Shown: piece after piece, positions 7,868 to 12,880 of the stretch
Layout: every line of letters begins with the position of its first letter
How positions within the stretch are numbered: position 1 is the first letter of the stretch
DNA from: an uncultured Prevotella sp.
GTDB taxonomy: Bacteria > Bacteroidota > Bacteroidia > Bacteroidales > Bacteroidaceae
Assembly: GCA_937889855.1 (NCBI GenBank)
Contig: CALBYK010000383.1
Location: 1-15,136, forward strand
Direction: 5' to 3'
DNA length: 15,136 bases
Notes under the pieces: model-generated
The model's database searches: none
The model's input: the letters and a program-made list of their open reading frames with translations, nothing else
What the model was told of the DNA's origin: nothing
Translations under genes and position numbers: made by a program

Positions 7868-8530
7868 ATGGAAAAAGTTTGGCTAACATTTGAAGATAAG
7901 CTAATTAATTGGGTGGATGAAGAAAGCGACATTTACAATAAATTTGAAGTCGTAAAGGACAAAATGAGATTTCCACAAGTGAACGACCACGTATTAGAGG
8001 AATGGGCGAAAAGCCTAAATTCTTCTGTTGTGTACGATGATAACATAGATTTAGAAGATACTGCAAGCGATTTGGTGGAAGATATTTTCACGCAAGAAAG
8101 AAACTTTTATTATCGTTGGCGCAATGGGTACAGTGAAGAAGAAAGCCACCTGATGTTTGATAAGTGGCAGAAATTGCGCTCCTTTGTTTGTGGTGGTTTC
8201 CCGAATTTGGTTTTTAGCCTCAGCGGTAAAGTTAAGGAGTATTGCCAAGAAATAGGGCTTGTTGAGGCTGAGGACACCGATACGGAGAAACCTCAGGAAA
8301 ACCAAGCAAAAACGGCTTTTTGCCTGAAATATGATAGTTATATTAAAGATATAGAAACATTCTTTGTTTCGCTAAAGACCATAAAAGGTAGAGAGTTAAA
8401 GGGAATGTTTAATAAATTCTTTGCAAAGTCTGATGTTACTTTAAAAGATTTCTTTGCAGACTGTGAAACGATAGTACCAGAGCGAAAAGGTGAAAGAGGT
8501 TGGAATTATGAAGCTATAAAGAAATATTAG
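7868..8530 (+). CDS. Hypothetical acidic 220-aa protein (element cargo)
   Basis: I do not recognise the family. The protein is soluble, with no signal peptide or membrane segment, and is mostly helical and acidic. An N-terminal part (1-125) contains ERNFYYRWRNGYSEEESHLM and RSFVCGGFPNLVFSLSG. An acidic, Gln/Asn-bearing linker follows (about 133-147, EAEDTDTEKPQENQAK). The C-terminal part (150-220) contains KTIKGRELKGMFNKFF and ERKGERGWNYEAIKKY. It lies 14 bases after the 7536 gene and ends 2 bases before a strong terminator, so it closes the int operon. The ATG at 7868 is preceded by AAAGGG. In phage satellites and prophages this place, between int and the replication genes, often holds accessory or defence genes; that is only context. 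Confidence 0.8.
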   Translation: MEKVWLTFEDKLINWVDEESDIYNKFEVVKDKMRFPQVNDHVLEEWAKSLNSSVVYDDNIDLEDTASDLVEDIFTQERNFYYRWRNGYSEEESHLMFDKWQKLRSFVCGGFPNLVFSLSGKVKEYCQEIGLVEAEDTDTEKPQENQAKTAFCLKYDSYIKDIETFFVSLKTIKGRELKGMFNKFFAKSDVTLKDFFADCETIVPERKGERGWNYEAIKKY

Positions 8531-8559
8531 GAGAGAGGCGAAAGCCTCTCTTTTTTTTT
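8531..8559 (+). terminator. Intrinsic terminator of the int operon
   Basis: Stem GAGAGGC (8533-8539) / GCCTCTC (8544-8550) with a GAAA tetraloop is followed by nine T (8551-8559). The hairpin starts 2 bases after the stop codon of the 220-aa gene. Confidence 0.93.
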
Positions 8560-8585
8560 GTTTTCCGTTTATCTTTTCACTAATT

Positions 8586-8613
8586 ATTCCCCTAAAATTC
8601 CCCTGATTCCCCT
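8586..8613. repeat. Triple ATTCCCCT repeat upstream of the replication-operon promoter
   Basis: Exact copies of ATTCCCCT lie at 8586-8593, 8597-8604 and 8606-8613, with start-to-start spacing of 11 and 9 bp, about one helical turn each. They end just upstream of where the -33 element of the promoter at 8641 should be. They are good candidates for an activator or repressor binding array. Confidence 0.6.
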
Positions 8614-8640
8614 GAGCGTTTTATTTCCTGAGATTCGGCT

Positions 8641-8648
8641 TAATTTTG
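8641..8648 (+). promoter_or_regulatory. Promoter -7 element for the xis/replication operon
   Basis: TAATTTTG fits TAnnTTTG. No TTTG is found at the -33 position (about 8617-8620 reads GCGTT...), so this promoter may need an activator, perhaps binding the ATTCCCCT repeats. The transcript would start about 8654, at the first base of the structured leader. Confidence 0.55.
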
Positions 8649-8653
8649 CACCG

Positions 8654-8735
8654 TCAAGTTTTGGCAGTGGGTCGGCTTCTGTTTGCTCCACGCTAACACT
8701 TGAAACGGAATAGGTGGGGCAGAAGCCCAAACAGA
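8654..8735 (+). ncRNA. Structured leader RNA with possible pseudoknot
   Basis: Arms 8654-8670 and 8688-8703 form a long hairpin: TCAAGT pairs with ACTTGA, and the stem continues to GTGG / CCAC with one mismatch, one G-U pair and one bulge. The 17-base loop holds GGCTTCTG (8674-8681) and the overlapping TCTGTTTG (8678-8685). These are complementary to CAGAAGCC (8720-8727) and CAAACAGA (8728-8735), which lie side by side downstream. Either pairing gives an H-type pseudoknot, and the two exclude each other. The RNA would begin at the predicted promoter start and lead into the HTH gene at 8773. It could be a regulatory leader or a separate small RNA. No known riboswitch was recognised. Confidence 0.5.
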
Positions 8736-8772
8736 CACCGAGAGCCGCAAGCAAGAAATAAAACGTGTATAT

Positions 8773-9063
8773 ATGAGAATAGAAACTTTGTTAGAAAGCG
8801 GTGCTAACGTTTCAATAATGGTTACACCCACAGACTTGAAAGAGTTTGCTCTGAGCCTGATTCAGGAAGCGGCAAAGATGGGAAGCGAGCAAAAGACACC
8901 TGAAAGTTACCTCACTAAAAAGGAGGCAGCGGAAAAACTGAATGTGTCTGAAAACACTTTGTGGCGATGGAAGAGAACCAAGTATCTTGTACCATCAAAG
9001 GTGGGCAATGCGGTTTATTACAAGTTGTCGGACATTGAAAGGCTATTGGAGGGCAGAGGATGA
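8773..9063 (+). CDS. Excisionase-like helix-turn-helix protein (HTH_17 type)
   Basis: This 96-aa protein has its C-terminal half (about 44-94) as a MerR-like winged HTH of the excisionase/HTH_17 type: SYLTKKEAAEKLNVSENTLW, then RWKRTKYLVPSKVGNAVYYK and SDIERLLEG. The N-terminal 40 residues are a helical extension. Such proteins bind DNA as excisionases (directing the integrase towards excision) or as AlpA-like activators of phage satellites. It is the first gene of the replication operon, and its stop overlaps the start of the ATPase gene (ATGA at 9060-9063), so the two are translationally coupled. The DNA-binding fold is clear; xis versus regulator cannot be decided from sequence alone. Confidence 0.87.
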   Translation: MRIETLLESGANVSIMVTPTDLKEFALSLIQEAAKMGSEQKTPESYLTKKEAAEKLNVSENTLWRWKRTKYLVPSKVGNAVYYKLSDIERLLEGRG

Positions 9064-10133
9064 AGCAATACAAGTTTTACGACCTGATGGACGATTTGCC
9101 TAATGAGGTGCAAATGGCAGTCAGGGAAGCAAAAAAGCCGTTTGGTGCTGAGGCTGCAAAACGTTGGGGCTTATGTGAAACCTCTGAGGCTTACGAAATA
9201 GACATTACTCAGGTTTACCCAGAGCCACGTTTTACGGTGCGCCTGAATGGTGTGGGGACGTTACCAAGGGGCGACATTCAGGCGGTAAAGGCGAAGAGCA
9301 AGAACGGAAAGAGTTTTCTTTGTACTGTTTTTGTCGCAAGCGTTATGGGATGCAAGGATTTCCAATTTGAAGCCGTTGAGGATGGGGCAAAGGTGCTCTA
9401 TTTTGATACGGAGCAAAACGAGAGGAACACGGCTGCGCTTGCAAAACGTGTTTACTCCCTGATGAAGTGGAGCACGGAGCGGAATAATGAACGCTTTAAG
9501 GCTTATTCTTTGCGTTCTGCTGCGATTGCCGAGCGGTTGCCTATCATTGAAAGGGTAGTCAGGGAAAACGCTCCCACAGTGGCGGTAATAGATGGAGTAG
9601 CCGATTTGTTGGAGGATTTCAACGATGTGGGGCAGTCAAGCGAAATTATTAACTCCCTGATGAGGCTTTCGGCTGAGAATGATGTGGCGATAATAAACGT
9701 ATTGCATACCAACAAGCGCAAGGATGATTCTGACATGAAAGGACATTTGGGCACGTTGCTACTACAAAAAGCCTCTGATGTTTTCGAGGTGAAAAAGAAC
9801 GATGGCACTTTCAACGTTACCGAAAGCGATTGTCGAAATATTGCCATTCCTGATTTCTCGTTTTCCATAGGTGCGGACGGTGTGCCTAATTGGTCGCCTG
9901 ATGTAAAGACCACCAAGGAAGAAGAGGATTTTATGGAAGTGCTGGCAAAGATGAACACAATATTTGAGGGAGTGCCTGATGGATTCACTTATAAGGAACT
10001 CACCGAAAAGTATATGATGGAGGCGGCAGTGGCGGAACGGACGGCAAAGAACAAAATAAAGTTTGCCAAGGAAGCCAACATTATAAAGGTTGATGGCAAG
10101 AAATACGTGTTAGTGGATAATGACCCGATTTAG
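9060..10133 (+). CDS. RepA-like RecA-fold ATPase (AAA_25 type)
   Basis: This 357-aa protein probably is a hexameric replicative helicase or helicase-loader-type ATPase acting with the primase gene downstream. The Walker A region is KAKSKNGKSF (residues 77-86; K84, S85), with Ala where the first Gly of GxxxxGKS usually is. VLYFDTEQNERNTAALAKRV (about 116-135) holds the Glu region. The Walker B strand is VAVIDGVADLLED (D178). HTNKRKDDSDMKGHLGTLLL (about 218-237) matches the sensor/RecA-like segment of RepA and AAA_25 proteins. The C-terminal 80 residues look like a winged helix (FTYKELTEKYMMEAAVAERT). The start overlaps the previous stop (ATGA). The stop codon TAG lies inside the first GTGCAA repeat of the adjoining cluster. 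Confidence 0.87.
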   Translation: MKQYKFYDLMDDLPNEVQMAVREAKKPFGAEAAKRWGLCETSEAYEIDITQVYPEPRFTVRLNGVGTLPRGDIQAVKAKSKNGKSFLCTVFVASVMGCKDFQFEAVEDGAKVLYFDTEQNERNTAALAKRVYSLMKWSTERNNERFKAYSLRSAAIAERLPIIERVVRENAPTVAVIDGVADLLEDFNDVGQSSEIINSLMRLSAENDVAIINVLHTNKRKDDSDMKGHLGTLLLQKASDVFEVKKNDGTFNVTESDCRNIAIPDFSFSIGADGVPNWSPDVKTTKEEEDFMEVLAKMNTIFEGVPDGFTYKELTEKYMMEAAVAERTAKNKIKFAKEANIIKVDGKKYVLVDNDPI

Positions 10134-10302
10134 TGCAAATATTGCTTTTGCACCATTTCAGGAAAGCAAGGGCAAAAAGTGGTGCAATATTTAGTGCAAG
10201 TACAACCACCCCTTATAGGGGTGTGGTTGCACTAACACAAAAACACTATTGCGGATTTAGTGCAAGACACCCGATTTGCACCATTTTGCACCGTTGCACT
10301 AA
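10130..10302. repeat. GTGCAA iteron-like cluster, candidate replication origin
   Basis: Nine copies of the GTGCAA core lie in 173 bases. Direct TTAGTGCAA is at 10130, 10191 and 10257 and TGGTGCAA at 10180. Inverted TTGCACTAA is at 10227 and 10294, and TTGCACCA/G at 10148, 10276 and 10286. The cluster fills the gap between the ATPase and primase genes. Arrays like this next to rep genes are typical of iteron origins of plasmids and phage satellites. They could also be operators for a repressor. Confidence 0.75.
10191..10235. repeat. Cruciform-forming palindrome inside the repeat cluster
   Basis: TTAGTGCAA (10191-10199) and TTGCACTAA (10227-10235) flank an inner hairpin, AACCA-CCCC (10204-10212) / GGGG (10218-10221) and TGGTT (10224-10228), with loop TTATA and a 2-base bulge. 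It could melt or fold at an origin, or act as an attenuator before the primase gene. No T-tract follows. Confidence 0.65.
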
Positions 10303-10320
10303 ACAATAAAAAGAAGTAAT

Positions 10321-11250
10321 ATGAAGCAATATTTAGACATCAAAGTAAGTACGTTTAAAGATGTGCGAGCAATGGCGGACAAAGAGCCTCAACCCCTGAG
10401 AACCATTTTAACAAGTGGTGAGTATAAGAAGCGAGTGGAGGCGGTGCGAGCCGTTGAGTACCACAGTACGGAACAAAAGGAACTCAAAAAGAAGTTACCT
10501 TTGTTTGCAATGGGAGTTTTTTCCAAGGAGCGGCAAGCCAAGAAAATACGTGAAGCCGTTCCCCTGATTGCCTTAGATTTCGATGGCAAGGATAATGAGC
10601 CAGACACGGAAAAGCCTAATTTGGCTTTCAGGGCTTTCAAACAAGTGGTGGAGGGCGACCCTTATATTTTATATTGTGGGCTTTCGTGTAGTGGCAAGGG
10701 ATGGAGGGTAATATTACCGATTCACTCCATAGAGAAGCGCAAGGAGCATTATATGGCGGCAGTAAGATATTTCCGCAAGCGTTATGGGATGGTTGCCGAT
10801 GAGGCTTGCAAAGATGTGGCTCACGCTTTCTTTGTGTCCTACGATGGCAAGCCGTACATTAACGAGAACGTGAAGCCGTTCCCTTATGTGCTCCAAGCTG
10901 CAAGGTTGCCACCTGATAGTGAGAGGGCAGACAATACCACAGAAGCGGTAAAGATGTTACTCGCCATTGAAAAGGCTGAGGCTGAGAACCTGATGGCATT
11001 TTCCAATTATGAGGAATGGGTGAAAATGGGGCTTGCCATAGCCTCAACGTTTGGCGAAGATGGAAGAGTTATGTTTCATAGGCTTTCGGCACTTTGTCCT
11101 GATAAATACGATGAAGCGCAAGCCGATTCCAAGTATAACAATTTGATAGCCTCAGCCTCAACGTTGCCAAGTGCCACCGTTGCCTCTGTTTATTGGCAGT
11201 TGGCGGAAGCCAGAAGAGCGAAGAGTATTGAAGAAGATTTTAATTTTTAA
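10321..11250 (+). CDS. Primase-like protein (BT4734/VirE-N domain + PriCT-2)
   Basis: This 309-aa protein probably primes DNA synthesis for the element. The N-terminal two thirds match the BT4734-like/VirE N-terminal domain: KLPLFAMGVFSKERQAK, then LIALDFDGKDN with D86 and D88 (the hhhDhD metal motif of archaeo-eukaryotic-type primases), LYCGLSCSGKGWRVILPI, and CKDVAHAFFVSYDGKPY (C163-Y178). As I recall, this last motif usually has Arg where His168 is here. Residues about 222-290 (FSNYEEWVKMGLAIASTFG... DSKYNNLIAS) are a PriCT-2 domain. In larger Bacteroides proteins a helicase (DUF3987) part follows; here the protein stops, and the helicase role may fall to the ATPase upstream. It follows the repeat cluster, and the next gene begins 9 bases downstream. 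Confidence 0.85.
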   Translation: MKQYLDIKVSTFKDVRAMADKEPQPLRTILTSGEYKKRVEAVRAVEYHSTEQKELKKKLPLFAMGVFSKERQAKKIREAVPLIALDFDGKDNEPDTEKPNLAFRAFKQVVEGDPYILYCGLSCSGKGWRVILPIHSIEKRKEHYMAAVRYFRKRYGMVADEACKDVAHAFFVSYDGKPYINENVKPFPYVLQAARLPPDSERADNTTEAVKMLLAIEKAEAENLMAFSNYEEWVKMGLAIASTFGEDGRVMFHRLSALCPDKYDEAQADSKYNNLIASASTLPSATVASVYWQLAEARRAKSIEEDFNF

Positions 11251-11259
11251 TTTTAAAAT

Positions 11260-11799
11260 ATGGAGAAGATGACAATGAAGAAGATTTTTGAGAATGTAGT
11301 GTTAGGTGAGTTTGTGGCTACCTCAGGTAAAGAGCCATTTGTTAGCTTTCAGGCAGAGAGCGGCAAGGAGCAAAAGGAGCGATTGCTAAAGACGTTCTTT
11401 AAAAAACAAATAGCCCCTTTGTTCTATTGCACAGAAGTGGAGGACGAGGTGAAGAAGATGAAGCCAAAGGATAAGGCTAATTTTGCGGCTTCTGTAATAG
11501 CTGAGTTGTACCGTTGCGTTATAGAGCCAAAAGTGGCGCAAGGTGGAGAAACCCCTGATGTGTCGTTTGCCGTTACCCTGATGGCTTTGTTTTTTGTCAG
11601 AAACCCAAGAAAAGAACCGTTTGTGCGAGCGTGTCAGGCGGTGCGATTGGAAGCCTTTGCGCCTAATTGTAACCCAGCTTTAAGACCAAACAGAGTTAGA
11701 ACTTTTGGGGAAGAGTTGGAACTGCAAGGACATTTGCAGAAGTTGGAAGAGTGGAGCAAAGTTTTCTCCCAGATGTGCAAGAATGTTTGCAAGCCGTAA
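11260..11799 (+). CDS. Hypothetical 179-aa protein between primase and terminase genes
   Basis: I do not recognise the family. The protein is soluble and basic-helical with no signal peptide. Conspicuous segments are FFKKQIAPLFYCTEVEDEVK (about 46-65), NFAASVIAELYRCVIEPKVA, a hydrophobic stretch VSFAVTLMALFFVRNPRKE (about 101-119), and LEAFAPNCNPALRPNRVR with a C-terminal helix. Several Cys are scattered without a zinc-site pattern. ATG 11260 is taken as start; in-frame ATGs at 11269 and 11275 are possible. It ends the replication operon, just before a hairpin terminator. Satellites of the PICI type often carry genes that interfere with helper packaging or capsid size at this place, but nothing in the sequence shows that here. 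Confidence 0.78.
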   Translation: MEKMTMKKIFENVVLGEFVATSGKEPFVSFQAESGKEQKERLLKTFFKKQIAPLFYCTEVEDEVKKMKPKDKANFAASVIAELYRCVIEPKVAQGGETPDVSFAVTLMALFFVRNPRKEPFVRACQAVRLEAFAPNCNPALRPNRVRTFGEELELQGHLQKLEEWSKVFSQMCKNVCKP

Positions 11800-11821
11800 G
11801 GTGGGGGGTACTTTTTTTATT

Positions 11822-11859
11822 GGGGTGGTGGGGTCGCCTAAACCTCACCCACTCCCTTT
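11822..11859 (+). terminator. GC-rich hairpin ending the replication operon
   Basis: Stem 11822-11834 pairs with 11842-11855: 13 pairs including two G-U and one bulged C, loop CGCCTAA, followed by CCTTTT. The 5' side is extremely G-rich (GGTGGGGGGT at 11801-11810, then GGGGTGGTGGGG at 11822-11833). It separates the 179-aa gene from the promoter of the small terminase gene. Confidence 0.65.
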
Positions 11860-11889
11860 TCCACGCAAGGGGTAAAAAATAAAATCGTG

Positions 11890-11897
11890 TACTTTTG
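11890..11897 (+). promoter_or_regulatory. Promoter -7 element for the small terminase gene
   Basis: TACTTTTG matches TAnnTTTG exactly. No clear TTTG stands at -33. Transcription would begin about 11903, only about 11 bases before the ATG. The terminase gene therefore seems to have its own promoter, separate from the replication operon. Confidence 0.6.
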
Positions 11898-11913
11898 TAA
11901 AAATGATTGAGAT

Positions 11914-12261
11914 ATGAAGAATTACGCAAGCCGTATTAAAGCGGTACTAAAGAAGAATGGCAAGTATAATGATGGAATGACTTTGCTAATAGATTCAACT
12001 GCGGTAAGCCTCAACACAATGGAACTTTGCCGCAAGGAGTTAGGAACGTTGGAGAGTACCACCGTTAAAGTACAAACACGTTATGGCGAGAAGTTAGAAC
12101 CTCACCCAGTGTTTAGAACTCTCAGGGATGCGCAAACGGTGCTTTTGAAGAACTGCAAGGAGTTGGGACTTAATTACGAGGAACTTTCAAGAGCGATTGA
12201 TGAGGATGAGGACACTTTCAAAAAGTTTATGAAAGAAGTTAATGATGTTAATGATGTGTAG
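11914..12261 (+). CDS. terS: P27-family phage terminase small subunit (TerS)
   Basis: This 115-aa protein is read as the small terminase subunit, which recognises the packaging start on phage DNA and hands it to the large subunit. The match is to the P27/terminase_4 pattern: a helical N-terminal part (RIKAVLKKNGKYNDGMTLLI), STAVSLNTMELCRKELGTLE, then the signature EPHPVFRTLRDAQTVLLKNC ending KELGLNYEELSR. In this family the form is (N/H)P..R..RDA......L..ELGL. The C-terminal tail is acidic. It is the last gene of the element, and no large terminase, portal or capsid gene accompanies it. That is the arrangement in PICI satellites, where TerS redirects the helper phage's packaging. The family call rests on one signature and similar size; a structural or profile search should confirm it. 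Confidence 0.72.
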   Translation: MKNYASRIKAVLKKNGKYNDGMTLLIDSTAVSLNTMELCRKELGTLESTTVKVQTRYGEKLEPHPVFRTLRDAQTVLLKNCKELGLNYEELSRAIDEDEDTFKKFMKEVNDVNDV

Positions 12262-12280
12262 GAATGTGGGGAAAAATTCG

Positions 12281-12288
12281 TATCTTTG
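12281..12288 (+). promoter_or_regulatory. Promoter -7 element after terS
   Basis: TATCTTTG, identical to the -7 element of the int promoter, lies 20 bases after the terS stop with no gene behind it. The -33 position shows no TTTG, so strength is uncertain. Confidence 0.5.
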
Positions 12289-12293
12289 CGCCT

Positions 12294-12365
12294 GAATTTA
12301 GCTATAATGGCTAATTTTAATTGAACATTTAAAGCGATTGTCCGTGATGGATGGTCGCTTTTCTT
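12294..12365 (+). ncRNA. Possible small RNA of about 70 nt at the right end of the element
   Basis: Between the promoter-like box at 12281 and the hairpin at 12331 there is no open frame. The transcript would hold a small hairpin, TTAGC (12298-12302) / GCTAA (12310-12314), and then the terminator hairpin. Promoter, short stretch and terminator make a plausible independent small RNA, but only from these signals. Confidence 0.4.
12331..12365 (+). terminator. Terminator at the right end of the element
   Basis: Outer stem AAAGCGA (12331-12337) / TCGCTTT (12355-12361), inner TCC / GGA, followed by a T-rich tail (TTTTCTTGTTTC). It may end terS transcription, the possible small RNA, or both, before the tRNA. 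Confidence 0.7.
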
Positions 12366-12401
12366 GTTTCTTTGTTGAGGCTGAAATGGGAGTTATTTAG
12401 G

Positions 12402-12426
12402 TAAACAGTAGCAAAAACAGTAGCAA
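12402..12426. repeat. CAGTAGCAA repeats, right end
   Basis: Two direct copies, 12406-12414 and 12418-12426. The 25 bases are identical to 6051-6075 at the left end and in the same orientation. They lie 57 bases inside the right attachment core, whereas the left copy lies 123 bases inside its core. They are likely integrase arm-type sites. Confidence 0.75.
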
Positions 12427-12439
12427 TTTATATAAATAA

Positions 12440-12478
12440 AAAATGCTAAATAGTTGATAATAAACTACTTAGCATTTT
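12440..12478 (-). terminator. Element-borne terminator for tRNA-Leu
   Basis: Arms 12440-12455 and 12463-12478 pair at 15 of 16 positions with one A-C mismatch (11th pair) and loop GATAATA. On the minus strand it starts 6 bases after the tRNA and is followed by a T-rich tail (TTTTTTATTTATATAAATT). The element thus brings its own terminator for the gene it enters. Arm sequence differs from the hairpin at 5871-5906, but size, mismatch position and spacing to the core are the same. Confidence 0.8.
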
Positions 12479-12483
12479 ATTAT

Positions 12484-12498
12484 GTGCGCCTGATAGGA
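12484..12498. other. attR: right attachment site, 3' end of tRNA-Leu
   Basis: GTGCGCCTGATAGGA, identical to 5913-5927. It forms the 3' end of the complete tRNA gene. Confidence 0.88.
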
Positions 12499-12566
12499 CT
12501 CGAACCTACACGTCCTAAAACACCAGATCCTAAGTCTGGCGCGTCTACCAATTCCGCCACAAGCGC
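12485..12566 (-). tRNA. tRNA-Leu, anticodon UAG
   Basis: Read on the minus strand, the acceptor stem GCGCTTG pairs with CAGGCGC over 7 pairs (one G-U), with discriminator A. The D-arm has GGTAGAC, and the anticodon stem CCAGA / TCTGG encloses loop CTTAGGA with anticodon TAG. A long variable arm is typical of leucine tRNAs. The T-loop is TTCGAGT. CCA is not encoded. The gene is complete, its last 14 bases being supplied by the integrated element. Confidence 0.96.
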
Positions 12567-12623
12567 ATATCGCTATAAAGCCATCAATACTTACTTATAA
12601 AGAGTGAAACTGACTTATAGTTG

Positions 12624-12655
12624 CAAAGTTAACAAATTTCATTTAATCTGGCAAA
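12624..12655 (-). promoter_or_regulatory. Promoter of tRNA-Leu
   Basis: On the minus strand, TTTG (12655-12652), 20 bases, TAACTTTG (12631-12624). This matches the Bacteroidetes consensus, about 57 bases upstream of the tRNA 5' end. Confidence 0.72.
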
Positions 12656-12792
12656 CCTTTAACCTATATTATAATATGTATACTTCTATACACATACCAC
12701 ATTCATGGTATATATTTCATACTATTTGGAGTATTTTCAAAGAAAAATGTTATTTTTATCGATTATTATTTTACAGTTTAAAAGATATTTCA

Positions 12793-12800
12793 TACTTTTG
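12793..12800 (+). promoter_or_regulatory. Promoter -7 element for the secreted protein gene
   Basis: TACTTTTG fits TAnnTTTG. No clear -33 element is seen. The leader would be about 75 bases. The region 12656-12792 before it is very AT-rich, with a small hairpin ATACCA (12694-12699) / TGGTAT (12706-12711), and holds no convincing gene. Confidence 0.55.
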
Positions 12801-12880
12801 CATCACAAGATAACAACAAAAGGCATACTATACAAGTTGTAGGTATTGCACATTTATTAACTAATATTATGATGTTGCTT

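Larger units (their letters stand above)
5913..12498 (+). mobile_element. Integrated phage-satellite-like element in tRNA-Leu, about 6.6 kb
   Basis: The element is bounded by the 15-bp repeat from the tRNA 3' end, differs in composition from the host genes and carries integrase at the left edge. Gene order is int (frameshifted), two unknowns, HTH xis-like protein, RepA-like ATPase, repeat cluster, primase-like protein, unknown, small terminase. There is no relaxase, coupling protein, capsid, portal or large terminase. Integrase + excisionase + replication module + lone small terminase subunit is the PICI-type phage satellite plan: such islands borrow a helper phage's capsid and redirect its packaging with their own TerS. 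Size is below that of typical PICIs. Alternatives are a decayed prophage or an integrative plasmid with a chance TerS-like gene. The boundaries are firm; the satellite label is inference. Confidence 0.75.

Noticed and set aside
10130..10302. CRISPR-like array
   Set aside because: The repeats are only 6-9 bases, occur in both orientations and have irregular spacing. No cas genes are present.
5913..12498. Conjugative or mobilisable element
   Set aside because: No relaxase, coupling protein or transfer genes are visible, and every gap over 150 bases was inspected.
12604..12813. 69-codon open frame after the tRNA
   Set aside because: It starts in the tRNA promoter region and ends over the promoter of the next gene, in very AT-rich DNA with no coding bias.
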